Assembly (NCBI GenBank): GCA_030141585.1
Contig: JAQIFP010000096.1
Location: 1-64,000, forward strand
DNA from: Ophryocystis elektroscirrha
Taxonomy: Eukaryota; Apicomplexa; Conoidasida; Neogregarinorida; Ophryocystidae
Direction of reading: 5' to 3'
DNA: 64,000 nt
Positions 24,614 to 34,526 of this stretch are shown here, piece after piece (the first letter of the stretch is position 1; the number at the start of each line of letters is the position of its first letter). A program made the position numbers and the translations under genes. The notes under the pieces are model-generated. The model saw only the letters and a list, made by a program, of their open reading frames with translations, searched no databases and had not been told where the DNA came from.

Positions 24614-25850
24614 TCATGTGGGTTTGACTACGCCAAAATTTGTTAATGCTGGATACTTTGATTGCTCTGCTGGTGATAAAGAACAAAAATCATTCCAGTT
24701 AGTCGGCCATGTCGATGGTTTCAAAGAATACTGGAAACAATAATAAGGAACTTTGCTAGCTCTAGGATTTTCCAGTCCTTTAACATTCATATAACAGCAA
24801 ACACACTTCACAGTATTCTTGAATTTTACCGAGCCAGGAGGTTGGAATTCATAAGAAGAGTAAAGACATAAAAGACAAGTAAGGAATATTACAATCTGAT
24901 AAAACAAAATAAATGTTATATTATATTATTATTCTATTAATTGTGCTATAATAAAATCGACTACTCTACTATAAGAAATAATATTTACAACAATAGAAAA
25001 TAATTAGGGATATGTTTATAATATATATATATATATATAGTGTAAACTTACCAGGAAAATAAGACCTATTGCTCTTAGTAACCATTCATACCATAAGAAG
25101 CTACACGAAGAAAAATATTTACGCACAAAAGATGAACCAAAATAATTTGATTGGGGGGGGGGTCTGGTGGAAAGAGGCGGTTTTTTTTTTTTGATAAGAT
25201 TAAAAGACGTCATTGTAAGCAAACTAACACTAAATCCAGTAATTAAACCTCCAAAATGAGCCCAATTATTTGTATTACCAGTAAAACCATCAATAAAAGC
25301 AATCACAATAACTACTAAAGTGAAGAAAATAGTTACAATAGGCTTCGGCATTGTATCCCAGAATTCTACAAAAATAATTATAGTTTATATATGTACCAGC
25401 ACAGTATATAAATATCGAGCCTATCAAACCAAATAAACCTCCAGATGATCCAACTGATAACGAGCATGGGTCTGCCACAGCTGAAACTAGATTACCGCCA
25501 ATGGCAGATACGACAAATATAAAAAATGTTCTGCAGAATCCCCAATCAGGTTCATACATAAGAAAAAATTGACATTGGCACAAAACATTGAAAATTAAAT
25601 GAAACCATCCTGAATGAAGACAGCACGACCAAAATAATCTGAACCAATCTCCTTCTCGTATTGAATTTGTATGTAAAGCTCCTAATTCGTAAAAAACAAA
25701 GCCATGTGGTTTGGAAGAGGCAGATGAATATATAGAGCTTTTAATATTATAACGAATTTTGGAATAAATTAATCTAAGTAGTAATAAATAATAAAATACA
25801 TATTTAAAGTAAAATATGTGTATAATTAATTTAAAATGTAACTAGACATA
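24614..25850 (-). CDS. Rhomboid-family intramembrane serine protease
   Basis: At least three exons are clear: up to about 25,850-25,397, then 25365-25052 (31-nt intron), then 24895-24614. The motif HSGWFHLIFN matches the HxxxxHxxxN loop of rhomboids. The nucleophile motif is GSSGGLFGLIG, and the partner histidine is in NNWAHFGGLITG. Multiple membrane helices are present, and the last exon starts with another one. After it comes a Cys-rich tail of about 75 residues (KCVCCYMNV). Rhomboids cleave membrane adhesins and other single-pass proteins in apicomplexans. I could not find the initiator ATG: the open frame runs back to about 25,845 with an acceptor-like CTAG there, so one 5' exon is probably missing. 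Which ROM subfamily it belongs to is unclear. Confidence 0.88.
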
Positions 25851-26088
25851 TATATATATATATATTTTTTTTAGAAAAACTTGTATACATAGATATAGAT
25901 AATATTCAATGTAATTACATTTTTTTTAATTTATGAATTATTAAATATGCGTTAAAAGATAAAAATGATATTTAATTCAAACTAATCTATGAAAATTCTT
26001 TAATTTTATTTATGTGTCTATTCTATGTATTAATAAACGTCAATATTATTTTAATTTAAAGTTTAAGTATAAAGAATAATTTATTTAA

Positions 26089-26454
26089 TTACGTTTGAAA
26101 AAATATTGCAATAAATGCGCTGGAAGTTGCAATAAGATTGATTAGTTTGCCTTTAAGAGAGTTGTATTTTAATGCCGGGTCATGCGAAGCTGCACGGCTT
26201 TTTGATGCAGCAGTTTTCAAATAAAATAAAGGAGCGCGTCGATCAACTAACTTAACTCTGTCATTTTCATTTTTTAAGTCCAAATGAAGATTCTGGATAC
26301 GTTTGTCTACAGTAGGATCATTATGAGCTAAATTGTTATAAATTTGCACTAAAATGGCGTCAGGAACACTTTTGTTGATTGGTAGCTCATTTTCAGGCTT
26401 TTTTGCAGGATTTTTTCCGTGCTCAAAAAATTTCATATTTTCGTTTGTTGACAC
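26089..26454 (-). CDS. Small tail-anchored-like protein
   Basis: A single 121-codon frame with ATG at 26,454. Residues 1-100 are hydrophilic and helical (TVDKRIQNLHLDLKNEN). Residues 102-119 (GKLINLIATSSAFIAIFF) are hydrophobic and reach almost to the C-terminus, the layout of tail-anchored proteins of ER, Golgi or mitochondria. There is no SNARE heptad pattern that I can follow, and no family is recognised. It lies downstream of the rhomboid start on the same strand, with about 240 bp between them. Confidence 0.55.
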   Translation of the reverse strand: MSTNENMKFFEHGKNPAKKPENELPINKSVPDAILVQIYNNLAHNDPTVDKRIQNLHLDLKNENDRVKLVDRRAPLFYLKTAASKSRAASHDPALKYNSLKGKLINLIATSSAFIAIFFQT

Positions 26455-26924
26455 GGTGCATATATATTTTTTCTACCGTTGTGAAAAAACCAATTTCAAA
26501 TATATACAATATTACAATTATAATAATTTTTGTTAAATAAAATATTACACTGATGCTTCAATTTTACAGATTTTGTTTGTATACTCTAAAAAAAAAAGAT
26601 TTAAATAAAATATGAATTTAAGAATAATCAAAGAGTGTATTTATAAACTATTAGTTTCTGATGATTCTTTTGAGATTTCGCGCTAGGTTTCTATAATCGT
26701 TGTAATTAAAGTGAAGAAAATTGGTTTTTAAATATTTATGCTCATAAATATTGTATTTTGACCAATCAGATTTGGAACTGCTAAAATGTGAAGTTCATTT
26801 GGTGACCAATGTAAATAAAGTAAATTTAGAATTAATACTTTAATTATTAATATTATGATACTTAAAGTGGCTTTTGCACGTGATCCACTAGGTAATATTA
26901 AATATACAAATAGAAGTTAGAAAT
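26455..26924. other. Divergent intergenic region
   Basis: About 470 AT-rich bases between the start of the small tail-anchored gene (-) and of the sugar transporter (+). No open frame of note. Confidence 0.5.
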
Positions 26925-28181
26925 ATGAGTACATTTAGCATTCCAAGGCCAAGAGTCACAAAAGAACAAATAAAATTATATTTAAAAGATCCAGAAATAG
27001 TGACATTGGAGATTTTGTTTGTATGCTTAACATTGTCTAATGTATTTGTTGTATATCGCATTTTATTGGATGTATGCCCTTTTCCAATAACAGTAACATG
27101 GTTTCAATTATTAACAAGTTTCTTGTATGCATATATCCTTGGGCACGCCAGTCAAGAATTCAAACGTTGCATGTTTCCAAAGTTTGTGATAAATTTAAAA
27201 TTAATGGAAAAGTTGGCATTTTCTATGCTAATATATTTAGCTATGATCACTAGTGCAAATATGTTACTTCGAGCAACACCATCTATAGCTACTTTTCCTA
27301 TAATAGCTTCTTTTGCTGTATCCCTTCATCATGCGTCAAGATTTATTGGATGTGGACAAATATATGTTCCTATTAGATGGTTGTCACTATTAATCATGAC
27401 AATAGGCTTTGTGTTAGCTATATTTGATTCGGAAGTAATGGGATTATCCGTTTTACCTATCGCATTAATTTATTCTGTGACCTCTGCAGTATTCCATGCA
27501 TGGTGCTTAGAGAAATGTATGCATATAGTAGACGGGAAAGGCAATTCGTTGCATAATCACCAAGTAGCTATGGGTCTCATTACTTTACCTGTTTTATCGT
27601 TATTTACTGGAGAATTGGGAAAATTCTTAAGCTGGATGCCATCATCATTCAACGTATTATTTACTTATCAAACTTATGGTTGTTTGATAACTGCCGGAAC
27701 TATTCCTTTTGTTAAAAACGCTGTAGCAAATCGATTGATAAGACGTACTGGACAAGCACCTTGGAGAGCTTTAGAAATATTGTCTATGATATTAGTATTT
27801 TTGATCGGATCTTTCGTATTCAAGTTTTCTACTATAATAGGATTCATAAGTTTCATGCTCGTACTCTCTGGTCGTATTTTGGGAGCTTTAGATGCGCTGT
27901 CTAAGAACCCAGAAGATGCTCGCAAAATATTACAAAAAGAACCTCAATATAATTCAGCTATGCCTTCATATGACCCTACGGGTATATCAAATTCATTTGA
28001 TAATGAAACACCCCCTGCCATTCAAATAACCCTGCCTACTGAATCTTTAAAAAGTAGTTCCATGGGAGGAGATTCTTTGAGAGGTGAATCTGTCAGAGGT
28101 AGCGATGTATATGAAAGAGGACATCCCAACGCTGAAACTGCGAAAAAGCCGTTATTGTCAGAAGACATTGCTGAGATGTAG
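26925..28181 (+). CDS. Nucleotide-sugar transporter, SLC35C (GDP-fucose)-like
   Basis: A single-exon 418-aa protein with about ten hydrophobic helices between residues 27 and 325, the drug/metabolite transporter fold. The opening helix (SNVFVVYRILL), the WFQLLTSFLYAY segment and KNAVANRLIRRTGQAPWRAL near residue 265 suit the SLC35 branch that includes GDP-fucose carriers. Such carriers exchange a cytosolic nucleotide sugar for nucleoside monophosphate across Golgi or ER membranes, feeding glycosylation. The acidic, Ser-rich C-terminal tail (about 90 residues) is cytosolic. Substrate is not provable from sequence; a triose-phosphate-type carrier is an alternative. Confidence 0.7.
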   Translation: MSTFSIPRPRVTKEQIKLYLKDPEIVTLEILFVCLTLSNVFVVYRILLDVCPFPITVTWFQLLTSFLYAYILGHASQEFKRCMFPKFVINLKLMEKLAFSMLIYLAMITSANMLLRATPSIATFPIIASFAVSLHHASRFIGCGQIYVPIRWLSLLIMTIGFVLAIFDSEVMGLSVLPIALIYSVTSAVFHAWCLEKCMHIVDGKGNSLHNHQVAMGLITLPVLSLFTGELGKFLSWMPSSFNVLFTYQTYGCLITAGTIPFVKNAVANRLIRRTGQAPWRALEILSMILVFLIGSFVFKFSTIIGFISFMLVLSGRILGALDALSKNPEDARKILQKEPQYNSAMPSYDPTGISNSFDNETPPAIQITLPTESLKSSSMGGDSLRGESVRGSDVYERGHPNAETAKKPLLSEDIAEM

Positions 28182-28308
28182 TTATATAGATATATAAATA
28201 TTATAAGTTTTTGCAAACATAATTTTTCTATAGTATAAATTGAATTGAAATTATATTAAACAAAAAAACAAAAAATTAAATTTTAGTGTCAATACAATTA
28301 TTTAAAGT

Positions 28309-30631
28309 TTAGCAACGGCAAACTTTTCTTGTTCTATTTGAACAGCATACATCATGTTTTGAAACAGGTTTTCTTGATTTCGGCTTGGTGTATTTAGAAG
28401 ATTTTGGAGGCATTATATGAGGTCCTGGGATGGGATGCATGGGAGGATGATAGTATACAGCAGATTGGTGATGATACGGATGTGCATATACAGGCTGCGG
28501 TATCTGCCTCATATAATAAGGATAAGAATATTGTGGAGACATCTCATATTGGTCATATGTGACATACGCATGCGATGGATGTTCCATATGATGGGGGTGA
28601 GGAGGAGAAAATTCTTCGTTGTAATGGTGCACATCAGCTGGGTATACAGGATGTTCTTCTGCTCCTACGTATGCGCGGTCTGGACGGATCGAAGCCCTTA
28701 TGTGAGGTGTATATACAGAATCAATAGGTTCAACAACAGACGAATGTATCACTGGATGTGTGTACGAACCTCCTGGTCCTGATTTTCGGTTTCCATATAA
28801 ATCACTATTAGGTGATATATATACAGCATCAGAAGTATAAATACATGGTTTACTTGAACCTGATGTCTTGTATATAGTTTTCGTTTGAGGTGATTGATGT
28901 AAATTATTAGGATAGCCTAGACTGTAAGGAGATTTTTCGAAAGTTGGATGATCTGGGTTATATATGACTTTTTCCATAGATTTTTGATCTGATTTGTATA
29001 TTGGTTCTTCCCTATTACTGTTTTCTGCAGTATACGTTACTTTTTCTAAATGGGATTGATCTCGATTGTATATATCTTTTTCTTCTGGCTGTATATACAC
29101 AGGTTTGGTATTCGTATACGGTATAGACTGATGTACATATTCTTTGTTTGAGTCTTGTATTATATGCTTAGGGTGGTCTTCCGTCAAATAATTTTGATTA
29201 ATTGGTGAAGAGATCTCTTTATTTTCAGAAATTTGTGTAGTGTATTTTGGCTTATATTGTGGAACAGTAATTGACGGTTCTTCTTCTTTTTCATTTTGTG
29301 GTAGATTCCTATTTGTACTGCATACTGAGTCTTTCAAGGATCGTTCTGTATTTTTTTTGTATTCTTGTTGAATTTGGAATTCATTATAATGTGGTGTTAT
29401 TTGATCTTGAGTAGGCTGTACGTTATATATAGTAGGCCGTTCTATGGATGTTTGGTCATAATGCATATAATTTGATTTTTGAGATGGATAAGATCGATTA
29501 GTTTCTTGCATTTTAGGTGTATTTTGTTCTTTTGCTTCAAATGGCGTATTGAATGATTGTAGCTTTGGCATCTCAGAAGTTTGAGATGTATTCAATTCAA
29601 ACAATTTAGCTTTTTCGGTTTCTGTCATATCTTTGAGTACTACGTAACCAGGAAGCTCATCAATGCTTAGAAATGGTATAACACCATCTTCTTCTATATA
29701 TGGCAATTCGGGAGTTCCAAGATTTTCTAAATGAGCATTAAGTTGTTTTAGAATAGTATTATATTGTGCAGGTGGCAAATTAACGTGTTCGTGTTTTTCC
29801 TTGGCAGCAATGGCGGTTATTTTAGATGCAACGGGAGTTAAAACATGAATATCAACAGGTACAACTTTAGGTTCAAGCTCATATGTTTCAACTTCTTCGG
29901 GAGTTTCCGCATCATACATAATTGGTTCAATTTTTTGCGATACAGCTACTGGTGTTTCTTCTAATTCAAGGTGTATTTCTTGTTCGCAACCAGGCTTAGG
30001 TACACGAATAATTTCCCCTGGTACTTCAACGGTTCTTTCCACTTCAACGTATTCTATTTTAGGTACTTGTTTTATAACCTCTTTTGGAACAACTTTTATT
30101 TGCTTTATAGGCGAGAGTACTTCTCGTGGTACTTCTCGTATCTCTTTTTTTTCTATATGATGATCTCTATATTCTATTTGTGGGACTTCAATCAGTTTGT
30201 CTACATATTCTATTTCATATTTCGGTACAACTTTTTCGACCTCAACAATTGATTTAACTGGAACGGTTTTTACAACTTCTTCTATGACCGGAACCTGAAG
30301 TATTTAATTGTATTATCATATTAAATAAAATAATTTAATATTTTATGTAAATAACTATACACTCGAAATATATACAACAATAATAATTATAATTAAATTA
30401 ATAAGAAATTGGTTATATACAGTTACTTACTTCTACAAAACGGACAGAATGTTCCGGCATCGAGCGTGTTAAATATTCTTCAGAAATTACTACAGAAGAA
30501 ATCTGTCTTCTGCTAGATGGTGTGTAACCTGCAAATTCATCACAATCTATGCGTTTAGCATCTTCAGGAGGGTATGAATTGTGTTTTTGATGCATTGTGT
30601 AATCCCTCGTTGAATAATAAGCGTTTTCCAT
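28309..30631 (-). CDS. Alveolin (inner membrane complex protein)
   Basis: Two exons (30631-30431 and 30294-28309, 136-nt intron) give 728 aa. Residues 65-145 are the alveolin core: EKVVPKYEIEYVDK, then IEYRDHHIEKKEIREVPRE, KVVPKEVIKQVPKIEYVEVE and VEVPGEIIRVPKPG. Alveolins form the filament network under the alveolar sacs, giving shape and strength and supporting daughter budding. After a Pro/Glu region, a long low-complexity tail holds imperfect repeats (EKVIYNPDHP, EKSPYSLGYP) and then a His/Tyr/Pro-rich part. The end is Cys-rich (DVCCSNRTRKVCRC), a possible palmitoylation or disulfide site as in other IMC1 proteins. This gene is the best marker that the organism is an alveolate. Confidence 0.93.
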
Positions 30632-31042
30632 GACTAATGATTAAGCTGATTAACAGCTGCACAACTTACTGCATGTAAGGACCATCACATGTTGATTTAT
30701 ACCCTAGTTTTCTTAGCATGCTTACAAACCAAGCTTAGTCACCATTGTTTTCAATTATTTCTCATAAAGTCACAGATTATGTCATTTTGGACATAATTCC
30801 AAGACATATATAAATATGCACTTCGCTTGAATTTAGTTTTTAATTTAAGTATATAGCGCATATGTAGGCAGGTTGAAACATTCGCACATATTTTTAGATG
30901 CATGTAATGTATTATAAATCGTATACAAATATTTATATCAAATATTATTACAAATTAAGCTTTGCAATGTTATATTTTAGTTATAATATATATAGAATGC
31001 ATTTCTATAGATGTTTAAAAAATATATTTTCTTTGAAGTTAT
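30632..31042. other. Upstream region of the alveolin gene
   Basis: About 410 bases between the alveolin start and the stop of the next minus-strand gene. Presumed alveolin promoter. It is less purely AT than other gaps. Short elements such as tgcatgtaa (30,672-30,680) and atgcatgtaa (30,898-30,907) are present, but I cannot assign a factor. Confidence 0.4.
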
Positions 31043-32530
31043 TTATTTCAAAACGGAAATCTTGTGGATAAATTGGGGCTGGATTGAGGTTGTCCTTGAA
31101 GATGTCCTCACGCCTTTAGCAGAATTAATAAATTTAAGAGTGTTTTCCTCTTTCTTCATTTTCAGTTTGTTTTGGGACTTATGCATATTTAAAAGTTTGT
31201 GAAAAAACCAAACAGTGCGTTTGTAAACATTATATAAATCTTCTTCAGAAACGCTCATGTATAATGAATCAAAAATTTCTTTTTGATTTTTATCAGAGTA
31301 GATTTCTATGGCAATACGTATACTGTCAGCTTGGGTTTCAGGGTGTAAACAATAAATGTAGGATTCTACGGTATGTTGCGAATTACTTCTTGATAATTTA
31401 TCTTGAAATATCCAACTTTTCAATTTCTCTTTAACTTCGTCTTTCCCTTCTATTTGAAACTTTACTATAAAAATTAAAATAAATAAAAAATATATACTTT
31501 GTAACTTTCAGTAAAAATACGTTTTAGTTAGAAAGACTTATTTTGTTAAAAAATATCAATGCCCATTAATATATAATTGCATATCTATATGTGTATATAA
31601 ATATATATGATATATGGTATATTATAGCTGAAATTATTTTAGCAATTTTCTTTTTTTTTTTATGCTCAGTAATTATAGTAATATAAATATCTTTTATACA
31701 TTAAAGCTCTGTCAGAAAAACTGCTTTATGATTAATTATAGACTCATTACATATAAATTATAAGTACTATAATTTTATTAAAAACATTACATTTACAGTT
31801 TGTAGGGTAATGGGGATCCACGACCCAAAAAGACGGGTTACATGATTTATCTTGCTGACAAGAAACTATATCAGATAAACATTGTAGTGCAGTAGTTAAG
31901 CGATTCGTAAAGTTATGGCTTGTATACATTTGACCAGTATTCATGTTTAATAATACGGCAGTACCGAAGTAACAGGCTTTAAACCAGAACGCAGTAAACT
32001 GTTGATCAAATAATACACTTGAAAGTATTTTTTTGACATATTCGTTGATGCTTTTAGAAGGTAAAGTGTTGATAATATTTAATATGTGTTTCGGAATAAT
32101 TTCTAGAGGAAGATCAATTTGTGCTAACTTGGAAATCATATAAACCATCTTATGTGTAAAGAACTCTTTTTCCATGTTTTCAGAATATTCATATTGCAGA
32201 AGAATTTTATGGTTTTCACTCATTATGTCATAAAGCATTACTTTTGTATGGGAAGGTTTAGTTTTCCGAATAGTTAATAATCTGAATAATTCGGAGTTTA
32301 GAAACACCATAATTCGAGCTCGATCTATGGGTGTTACTTGTGATACCGTGCAACGTCTAATTCCTCTATTATTTGTAGTGTTAGGCGGGGAAAATGGTTT
32401 TATATTTCCACGCTTTGGAAGTGCAACTGTTGTCAAACATCGTGAAGAGTTCCTTTCTTCTCCTACTAAAAATGTATATTGTAATTTACATATCCAAGTT
32501 ATTTTGCACAACTCTCAAACTTTACATGAA
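31043..32530 (-). CDS. Unknown protein, at least two exons
   Basis: The larger exon (about 32,510-31,796) encodes about 235 residues, including TPIDRARIMVFLNSELFRLL and FWFKACYFGTAVLLNMNTGQ. It ends at a donor (AAACT|GTAAAT) in phase 1. The acceptor at about 31,466 (TTTTTATAG) is also phase 1 and leads into the last exon (about 31,465-31,043). That exon is a charged helical domain (DSIRIAIEIYSDKNQ) with a basic tail. The 5' end is unresolved: the open frame stops at a TGA just before AGTTGTGCAAAAT, so another exon must precede it. No family is recognised. Confidence 0.5.
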
Positions 32531-32693
32531 GTCTATTCAATGTTAGTTAAAAGTTTAAGATATATATATATGTATATATATATATACATTATATATATGT
32601 ACAGATGGATAGATAGATAATTGATTATAAAATAAATATTTAAAAACACATATATACCTTAAATATGTGTATACATAAAAGTATAATTATATT

Positions 32694-33163
32694 TTATTGT
32701 AAGTTACATGAGTTGATCGAAATTTGTGAAGAACAGAATTGTGAAAAATACTGTTTAGACAACGGTTTAGAAGCTGAGGAATCACTGTCAAAATCATTGA
32801 AGCTATCAGTTGTCAATAATTTCAGAGTAGAAGGTAGTACACTATTGGATGGAGATATTAACTCTGCCGAAGTTCCAGCGGATTCTTCAGATCTGTTTTC
32901 TTCCTCGCTATCAGCCAAAATGTGCTTAGATAAGTGCTCAAATACATCTTTTCCATTTGCTAATGTAAGCATCGGCTCAGCTCATAATAATCTGCATGTA
33001 AAAGGAAATTAGCTTGCGATATTGATAACAGAAAACAATTTGTTTTCTTAGGTTGTGCCTTTGCTATTAATGTGTTTTCCTAGATCTATGAATAAAAAAC
33101 TTGAAGGCGTTGACTTACTTGATAGCAGATATTAAAGCACAATTTTCTTATATTGGCCAACAT
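32694..33163 (-). CDS. Unresolved exons upstream of the unknown gene
   Basis: The frame 32,972-32,694 encodes an acidic, Ser-rich segment (ADSEEENRSEESAGTSAEL). An ATG at 33,163 opens MLANIRKLCFNICYQ, followed by a donor (CAA|GTAAGT) and possible exons near 33,070-32,990. These could be the 5' part of the gene at 31,043-32,530, but no set of splice phases fits cleanly. The ATG lies only 5 bases past the J-domain stop. Confidence 0.3.
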
Positions 33164-33168
33164 TTCAA

Positions 33169-33438
33169 CTATATAACTTTTAATTTTTCATTCCAGGCTT
33201 CGTTAAGTTTTGCAAATATCTGATTGGTCTAAAAATAATTTAAAATAATTTCCGTTTACATTGGGGTGTTTATTTTTATCTGGGTGTAACCTGAGAGCGA
33301 ACATTTTATACACTGATTTAATTTCTTGTTTTGAGGCATTTTTTATATTTTTTGACAAACCCATCTATCAAATATCACAAATAGTAAAAATTTTACTTGA
33401 AACACATCACAAGGTTTATTTATAAGGTAGTGTTCCAT
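33169..33438 (-). CDS. Mini J-domain protein
   Basis: Three tiny exons (33438-33397, 33364-33260, 33228-33169) with introns of 32 and 31 nt give 68 aa in frame, ending TAG. The protein is almost only a J-domain: PCDVFQMGLSKN, then IKSVYKMFALRLHPDKNK with the HPD tripeptide, then FAKLNEAWNEKL. J-domains stimulate ATP hydrolysis by Hsp70. There is no signal or membrane helix, so the partner and compartment are unknown. It may be the N-terminal part of a larger gene if the TAG is removed by splicing, but I found no phase-compatible way to do that. Confidence 0.6.
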
Positions 33439-33710
33439 AAATTTGACGATAAGTGCTTGCTCAAATGAAACTCTACGTTTAAATAATTACGCAAACATAA
33501 ATACACACGACATTTAGAAATAATTAATTAATACATTGTAATAATATATTTAAAACAAATTAGTTAATGAAAATTCATTAATTAAGCAAATTTTCCGAAA
33601 TATTTAATATATCATTGATTTTTCGAGTTATAAAAATATTAAATATAAACACAAACATGTAATAAATTTAATTAACCCTATATACATTTAGATATAACGT
33701 TTATACTATA

Positions 33711-34487
33711 TTACGTTTCACTTTTTTCCTTGAGGGAACTGATAATAATATTATTTATAGAGACGGACCGAGCTTTGATACAATACATAGTATTAATAAC
33801 TTCATTTAATTGAAAAAACTCGGATTCATCAAGTTTTATTCGATATGAAGTTTGCAAGATTTTAGGGAGTATTTCATAAAAGTAGTTTTTGTGTTTGTCA
33901 GATAATTTTTCGAAATCTTCAAATAATTGAAGTATATTATAATAATTTTCAGAAGTAGGAATAACGACAGGAATACTAGATTTCATACAAGGAGGAAGGC
34001 GTTGACTTTGGCGGGAAGTATTAGCTTGAAGTTTGGATAGAGCAGCGTCAAATAAAGATTTTTGTAAATTGCGGTCATATTCAGATATAAATTCTTGTTT
34101 AAGAAATAAAGAAACTTTATTTGAAGCGCAAATAGTACAAATTTCCGTTTTTTTTTTTAAACTGTCTTTCGACATTAAAAATTTATGTCCTTTTTTGCAC
34201 TTCACAGTAGCCCTCCATTCATAATCTTCATTTGTAGCCGTAAGTTTTGGCTTTTTTTGTATTTCAGATTTATTACAGATAAATTTTTTATATTGTACTA
34301 TTTCATATTTCTGTAAAACGTATGTTTTTTCTTTAAGCTTAAAAAACAAATTATTAACTATATGGTAACATGTTACGCAGGGCGACGTGCAAAATTTACT
34401 TAAAAATATAGGAAACTGATTTTTTTTTATTATTTGAGACCCATGCAAATTACAGTGATATGTTTCAGGCTGTTGTTTATTTTGCAT
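33711..34487 (-). CDS. Unknown protein with Cys pairs
   Basis: A single 258-codon frame starting at ATG 34,487. The N-terminal half has Cys/His clusters typical of zinc sites: YHCNLHG, CTSPCVTCYH, then VKCKKGHKF and EICTICASN. The C-terminal half is helical and without Cys clusters. No known zinc-finger class fits the spacing. It starts 39 bp after the stop of the oxysterol-binding protein gene on the same strand. Confidence 0.6.
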   Translation of the reverse strand: MQNKQQPETYHCNLHGSQIIKKNQFPIFLSKFCTSPCVTCYHIVNNLFFKLKEKTYVLQKYEIVQYKKFICNKSEIQKKPKLTATNEDYEWRATVKCKKGHKFLMSKDSLKKKTEICTICASNKVSLFLKQEFISEYDRNLQKSLFDAALSKLQANTSRQSQRLPPCMKSSIPVVIPTSENYYNILQLFEDFEKLSDKHKNYFYEILPKILQTSYRIKLDESEFFQLNEVINTMYCIKARSVSINNIIISSLKEKSET

Positions 34488-34526
34488 TTAAGTAATATGT
34501 ACATCAGTTTTTTTTTTAAATTAGGA

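Noticed and set aside
28417..28782. Plus-strand frame rich in Arg, Met and Trp
   Set aside because: Antisense of the His/Tyr/Pro-rich alveolin tail.
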